A stretch of 64,000 nt of DNA, taken from the NCBI GenBank assembly GCA_029961075.1, contig JASBVL010000027.1, positions 1 to 64,000 on the forward strand, written 5' to 3'. The translations under genes and the position numbers were made by a program. Position 1 is the stretch's first letter. Each line of letters starts with the position of its first letter. The DNA is from Sphaerobacter sp. GTDB taxonomy: Bacteria; Chloroflexota; Chloroflexia; Thermomicrobiales; Thermomicrobiaceae. The notes beneath the pieces were generated by a model. That model made no database searches, was not told the DNA's origin, and was given only the letters and a program-made list of their open reading frames with translations. This document shows positions 61,336 through 64,000 of this stretch, piece after piece.

Positions 61336-62109
61336 CTAGAGCAGCTCCACGCCGTTGATGTGGATGTGGAAGTTGCAGCCGAGCAGCTCGGCGGCGCGCC
61401 GGCACATCAGCATGCGCGGCAGGAAGATCTCGAAGTAGTCCATCACCTGGCTGATGCTGGTGTCGATCGTCAGCTCCAGCGTGATCGACTTCTGCTCCGG
61501 GTCGACCCGGAGGAACGAGGACTCAACCGCCCAGTTGACCCGGTCGTGCGCGTCGAACTTGCCCGGGTCGCTGGCGCGGACGCGGCTGCGATGCACGTCG
61601 GACTTATCCGCCAGGATGAGCGCCGCCGACACCGGATGCACCGCTTCGCCCAGGCGCTGGGCGTCGTCGCCGTGGCTGCCGATCGCGCCCATCACCAGCG
61701 CAATATCGGCCGGGGCGACTCCGTAGCGCAGCAGGATGTCGCGCGCCAGGAGGGCGCTCGTCAGGGCGTGGTCGTAGCGGCTGATGGCGTTGCCCATGTC
61801 GTGGAGGTAGCCGCTGATCGCCGCCAACTCTTGCAGGTGCGGGTCGTAGTCCAGCCGCCGCAGCACGTTGCGGGCGATGCGGGCCACCAGGTTCGCGTGC
61901 CGGGTGCCGTGCTCGGTGAAGCCGATCACGCCCAGGTTGGCGTTGGCGGCCTCGATGTAGGCCTGCACTTCCGGGTCGCGGGCGAGCGTGTCCACGCTCA
62001 CCGGCAGGACTTTGCCGCTCGGCTGGGCCGCGGCGCCTGGCTGCTCGGGGCGGGATTCCTCCATCGCCTCGACGAACTCGTTGACCCGTCCGTGCATGTT
62101 CTTGACCAT
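61336..62109 (-). CDS. HD-domain metal-dependent phosphohydrolase
   Basis: A 257-aa protein. HGTRHANLVARIARNVLRRL, SGYLHDMGNAI (HD motif) and AIGSHGDDAQRLGEAVHPVS with DKSDVHRSRVRASDPGKFDA give the metal-binding His and Asp residues of a phosphohydrolase (nucleotide or cyclic-nucleotide type). The N-terminal ~55 residues are Pro/Gln-rich and likely disordered; the C-terminal ~75 (TLELTIDTSISQVMDYFEIF) are beta-rich. ATG 62109 follows GAGGAG. Its stop abuts the rodA start, so a role linked to cell-wall growth or its nucleotide control is an inference from context. Confidence 0.85.
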   Translation of the reverse strand: MVKNMHGRVNEFVEAMEESRPEQPGAAAQPSGKVLPVSVDTLARDPEVQAYIEAANANLGVIGFTEHGTRHANLVARIARNVLRRLDYDPHLQELAAISGYLHDMGNAISRYDHALTSALLARDILLRYGVAPADIALVMGAIGSHGDDAQRLGEAVHPVSAALILADKSDVHRSRVRASDPGKFDAHDRVNWAVESSFLRVDPEQKSITLELTIDTSISQVMDYFEIFLPRMLMCRRAAELLGCNFHIHINGVELL

Positions 62110-62194
62110 GAGATGCTCCTCAATGACTGCGTGTCCGGCCCTAATTATAGGCCGGCGGGGCGAGCGGGGGCGGGGCGCGGCATGCCAGGGTAGG

Positions 62195-62515
62195 GTTGCG
62201 TGGTGCGTGGTGCGTGCTTCGTGTTTCGTGTTGCGTATGCCGTCGTGTGGGCTCCGTAACGGCTGAGCGCTCGCCTGCCGGCCGCTGCCGTCTCTGTCGC
62301 AGACGTCGTCCCCGTGGCTGGCACGCGCCTCGGACATGCTGCCGGGCGGTGCCGGGCGGGCACAAGTCCCACCTCGACCGGCGTGGGGCGTCGGGCCGGC
62401 TGCGCGAGCGAGGTAGGGGAGGGCCTTGTGCCCTCCCGGGTCGGCAGTCGCCCCCGGGCCGTGGATCGGGGCAGCGCCGGGCGGGGACAAGCCCCGCCCC
62501 TACCGGTGGGGCCGC
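62195..62515. repeat. Heptad arm (copy 5) and GTAGGGG-family repeats
   Basis: Units TGCGTGG, TGCGTGG, TGCGTGC, TTCGTGT, TTCGTGT, TGCGTAT at 62198-62240 form a single heptad arm. GTAGGGGAGGGCCTTGTGCC at 62413 and GGGGACAAGCCCCGCCCCTA near 62485 are the GTAGGGG family. A weaker run of CGCACCACAC-like units lies at 62590. No gene is supported in 62110-62625. Confidence 0.75.
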
Positions 62516-62625
62516 GCTTGCGATGACGGGAATAGCGCTGCGCAGAATGGCGTGGAAGCGTCCGGAGAGGGATGCCTCCTGCACGCGCATCCCGCACCAC
62601 ACACCACGCGTGACGCATGACCCCC

Positions 62626-63744
62626 TCACGCCGCGAAGCGCTCCAGCCGGAGCGCGTCGAGCGGCAGCGAGGTCTGGCCGGTCACGATCAGCTCGGCCAT
62701 CAACTCGCCGATGCACGGCGCGAGCGCGAACCCGTGCCCGGAGAACCCGCAGGCGATGATCAGGCCCGCGACGCCGGGCGCCGGGCCCAGGATCGGCACC
62801 TCGTCGGCCGCGATCGCCTCCAGGCCGGTCCAGGCCCGCACGATGCGGGTGCGGCGCAGCAGCGGGTAGACTGCGCTGGCGTCGACCGCGCTGCCGGCCA
62901 GGCTCGCGATCCGGGTGCGGCCGAAGCGCCCCGCCCAGTCGACTGTGCCGGACCAGCCGCCGCCGAGCAGGTAGGCGCCGCTTGGGAGCTGCTTGAGGCT
63001 GAGCCGGCGCCCCACGCAGGTGAGGACCGGCTTCAGGCGCGACGGCATCGGGTCGGTCACCATCATCTGCAGCGCGTGCGGCGCGATCGGCAGCTCGAGC
63101 CCCACCGTCCGCGCCAGCTCGCGGCTCCAGGCGCCGGCCGCCAGCAGCACCGCCCGGCAGGCGATCTCACCCCGCGTGGTGCGCACCCCCACCACCCGGT
63201 CGCCCTGCAGCCGCAGCCCGATCACGGCGGTCCGCTCATAGAGGGTCGCGCCGTGGCGCTGGGCGGCGCGGCAGAACGCCCTGGTGACCAGGATCGGCAT
63301 CGCGTGGCCGTCGGTCGGGCACCAGGCCCCGGCGATGATGTCCGGCGCCAGGCCGGGGACGAGCGCGTCCAGCACGTCGCGGCCCACGACCTCGATGCCC
63401 AGGCCGCGTGCGCGCTCGGCGCGCACCCGTTGCTCCAGCGCGGGCAGATCCTCCTCCCGCGCGACGAGCGTCAGGTGGCCGTCCTGGCGATAGCCCAGGT
63501 CGGCGCCGAGCTCCGCTTCCAGGGAGGGCCAGCGGGCGATGGCGCGCATGGCGATGGCCAGCTCGCGCGGGTCGCGCCCCTGCTGCCGGACGCCGCCCGC
63601 GCTGGCGCCCGAGGCGCCGGAGGCGACCTCCCGCGCCTCGACGATCGCCACCGAGACGCCGGCCTTGCTCAGCTCGTAGCTCGCGGCGCAGCCGATCACG
63701 CCCCCACCGACGACCACGACCTCGACCGGCGGCAACTGGGTCAT
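62626..63744 (-). CDS. FAD-dependent oxidoreductase (DAO family; glycine/sarcosine oxidase-like)
   Basis: A 372-aa flavoprotein. EVVVVGGGVIGCAASYELSK near residue 8 is the dinucleotide-binding loop, with the ribose-binding Glu in VAIVEAREVASGASGAS. LLAAGAWSRELARTVGLELP, RAWTGLEAIAADEVPILGPA and IIACGFSGHGFALAPCIGEL are DAO-family blocks in order. Likely substrates are secondary or small amino acids (sarcosine, glycine, proline); this is not resolved. ATG 63744 follows GGGAGGGAG. Confidence 0.9.
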   Translation of the reverse strand: MTQLPPVEVVVVGGGVIGCAASYELSKAGVSVAIVEAREVASGASGASAGGVRQQGRDPRELAIAMRAIARWPSLEAELGADLGYRQDGHLTLVAREEDLPALEQRVRAERARGLGIEVVGRDVLDALVPGLAPDIIAGAWCPTDGHAMPILVTRAFCRAAQRHGATLYERTAVIGLRLQGDRVVGVRTTRGEIACRAVLLAAGAWSRELARTVGLELPIAPHALQMMVTDPMPSRLKPVLTCVGRRLSLKQLPSGAYLLGGGWSGTVDWAGRFGRTRIASLAGSAVDASAVYPLLRRTRIVRAWTGLEAIAADEVPILGPAPGVAGLIIACGFSGHGFALAPCIGELMAELIVTGQTSLPLDALRLERFAA

Positions 63745-63919
63745 CTGCGCTCCCTCCCACTCCCTGGCGGACCGTGCAGGCCGAGTATCGCCGCCGCCGC
63801 GGCCCCCGGCAACGGCGCGCCGCCTCGACCAGGCAGCGCGCTGGGGAGTATCCTGGGGCGGGCCGCGCAGCGCGGCCGCAGACCAGAGCGGCAGGACAGG
63901 TTCGATAGGCGGAGCAGGG

Positions 63920-64000
63920 ATGGACCAGGCACAGGAACAGGAGCAGGTGGAGCGCCAGGTGGCGATGGTGTTCGTCGCCCATCCGGACGATGCCGAGTTC
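63920..64000 (+). CDS. PIG-L/LmbE-family deacetylase, N-terminus (window edge)
   Basis: Only 27 codons are inside the window. After MDQAQEQEQVERQ comes VAMVFVAHPDDAEF, the AHPDDAEF zinc-binding motif of the LmbE/PIG-L family of N-acetyl-sugar deacetylases. ATG 63920 follows GGAGCAGGG. The gene continues past the right edge and is divergent from the DAO gene. Confidence 0.85.
   Translation, partial: MDQAQEQEQVERQVAMVFVAHPDDAEF

Overview
This is a 64 kb window of high-GC bacterial DNA (estimated by eye at about 70% G+C) without any 16S gene. The gene repertoire, GTG/TTG start use, an atypical RNase P RNA and the style of the intergenic repeats suggest a Thermomicrobia/Sphaerobacter-like member of the Chloroflexota. 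That placement is an inference. No plasmid, prophage, integrase, transposase or CRISPR genes were seen. The window looks chromosomal, with housekeeping genes separated by repeat-rich spacers and an unusually large number of broken genes.

Layout. 0-6.3 kb: divergent homoserine dehydrogenase (partial) and aspartate-semialdehyde dehydrogenase with a folded leader RNA and terminator, a broken MMPL/RND transporter, LarE, and an LPG-synthase-type flippase. 6.5-7.1 kb: debris of a histidine kinase/LuxR two-component pair. 7.3-14.3 kb (minus strand): pnp, rpsO and an ilvB-ilvN-ilvC branched-chain amino-acid cluster. That cluster has a good sigma-70 promoter, a leader peptide packed with Ile/Leu/Val codons and a terminator hairpin, the classical attenuation layout. 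15-17.2 kb: a membrane protein broken by an amber codon, tRNA-Leu(CAG), rnpB, tRNA-His(GTG) and a 3' tRNA-His remnant. 18.8-27.3 kb: alaS cut off after its catalytic domain and joined to a 5'-truncated secreted-protein gene, an intact paralogue of that protein, a secreted protein with three C-terminal repeats, and a lipoprotein. A third, minus-strand paralogue with Ig-like C-terminal domains lies at 34.6-37.1 kb. 27.5-34.5 kb: a methyltransferase, a CAAX-type M48 protease, LysE overlapping a DmpA/S58 peptidase, a GT20 trehalose-phosphate synthase and a zinc-ribbon protein. 37.5-45.8 kb: a class II aldolase-like enzyme and three peptidases (S9, M20, S9), with repeats between them. 45.9-51.9 kb: pntAa-pntAb-pntB, a MerR-like minigene, glutamate dehydrogenase and a PhoB-type regulator. 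52-55.8 kb: a cluster of truncated genes (nitrilase piece, beta-lactamase-family enzyme, DHFR-like, MocR-like). 57.4-64 kb: pdxS, a small HTH protein, a nitrilase, an HD hydrolase coupled to a RodA/FtsW protein, a FAD oxidoreductase and the start of a PIG-L deacetylase.

The most notable non-genic signal is a family of intergenic elements built from 7-bp DNA repeats (ACGCANN or its complement), usually flanking a CCTCTCCC/GGGAGAGG core, found at five places. Three or more other GC-rich repeat families fill the remaining spacers. The most notable protein signal is the three-copy secreted family built from repeated NGWNT-type modules, with a neighbouring protein carrying a different three-fold repeat. 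Many lesions (two in-frame stops, one frameshift, several abrupt truncations) mean either real gene decay or an error-prone or mosaic assembly. The sequence alone cannot separate these.
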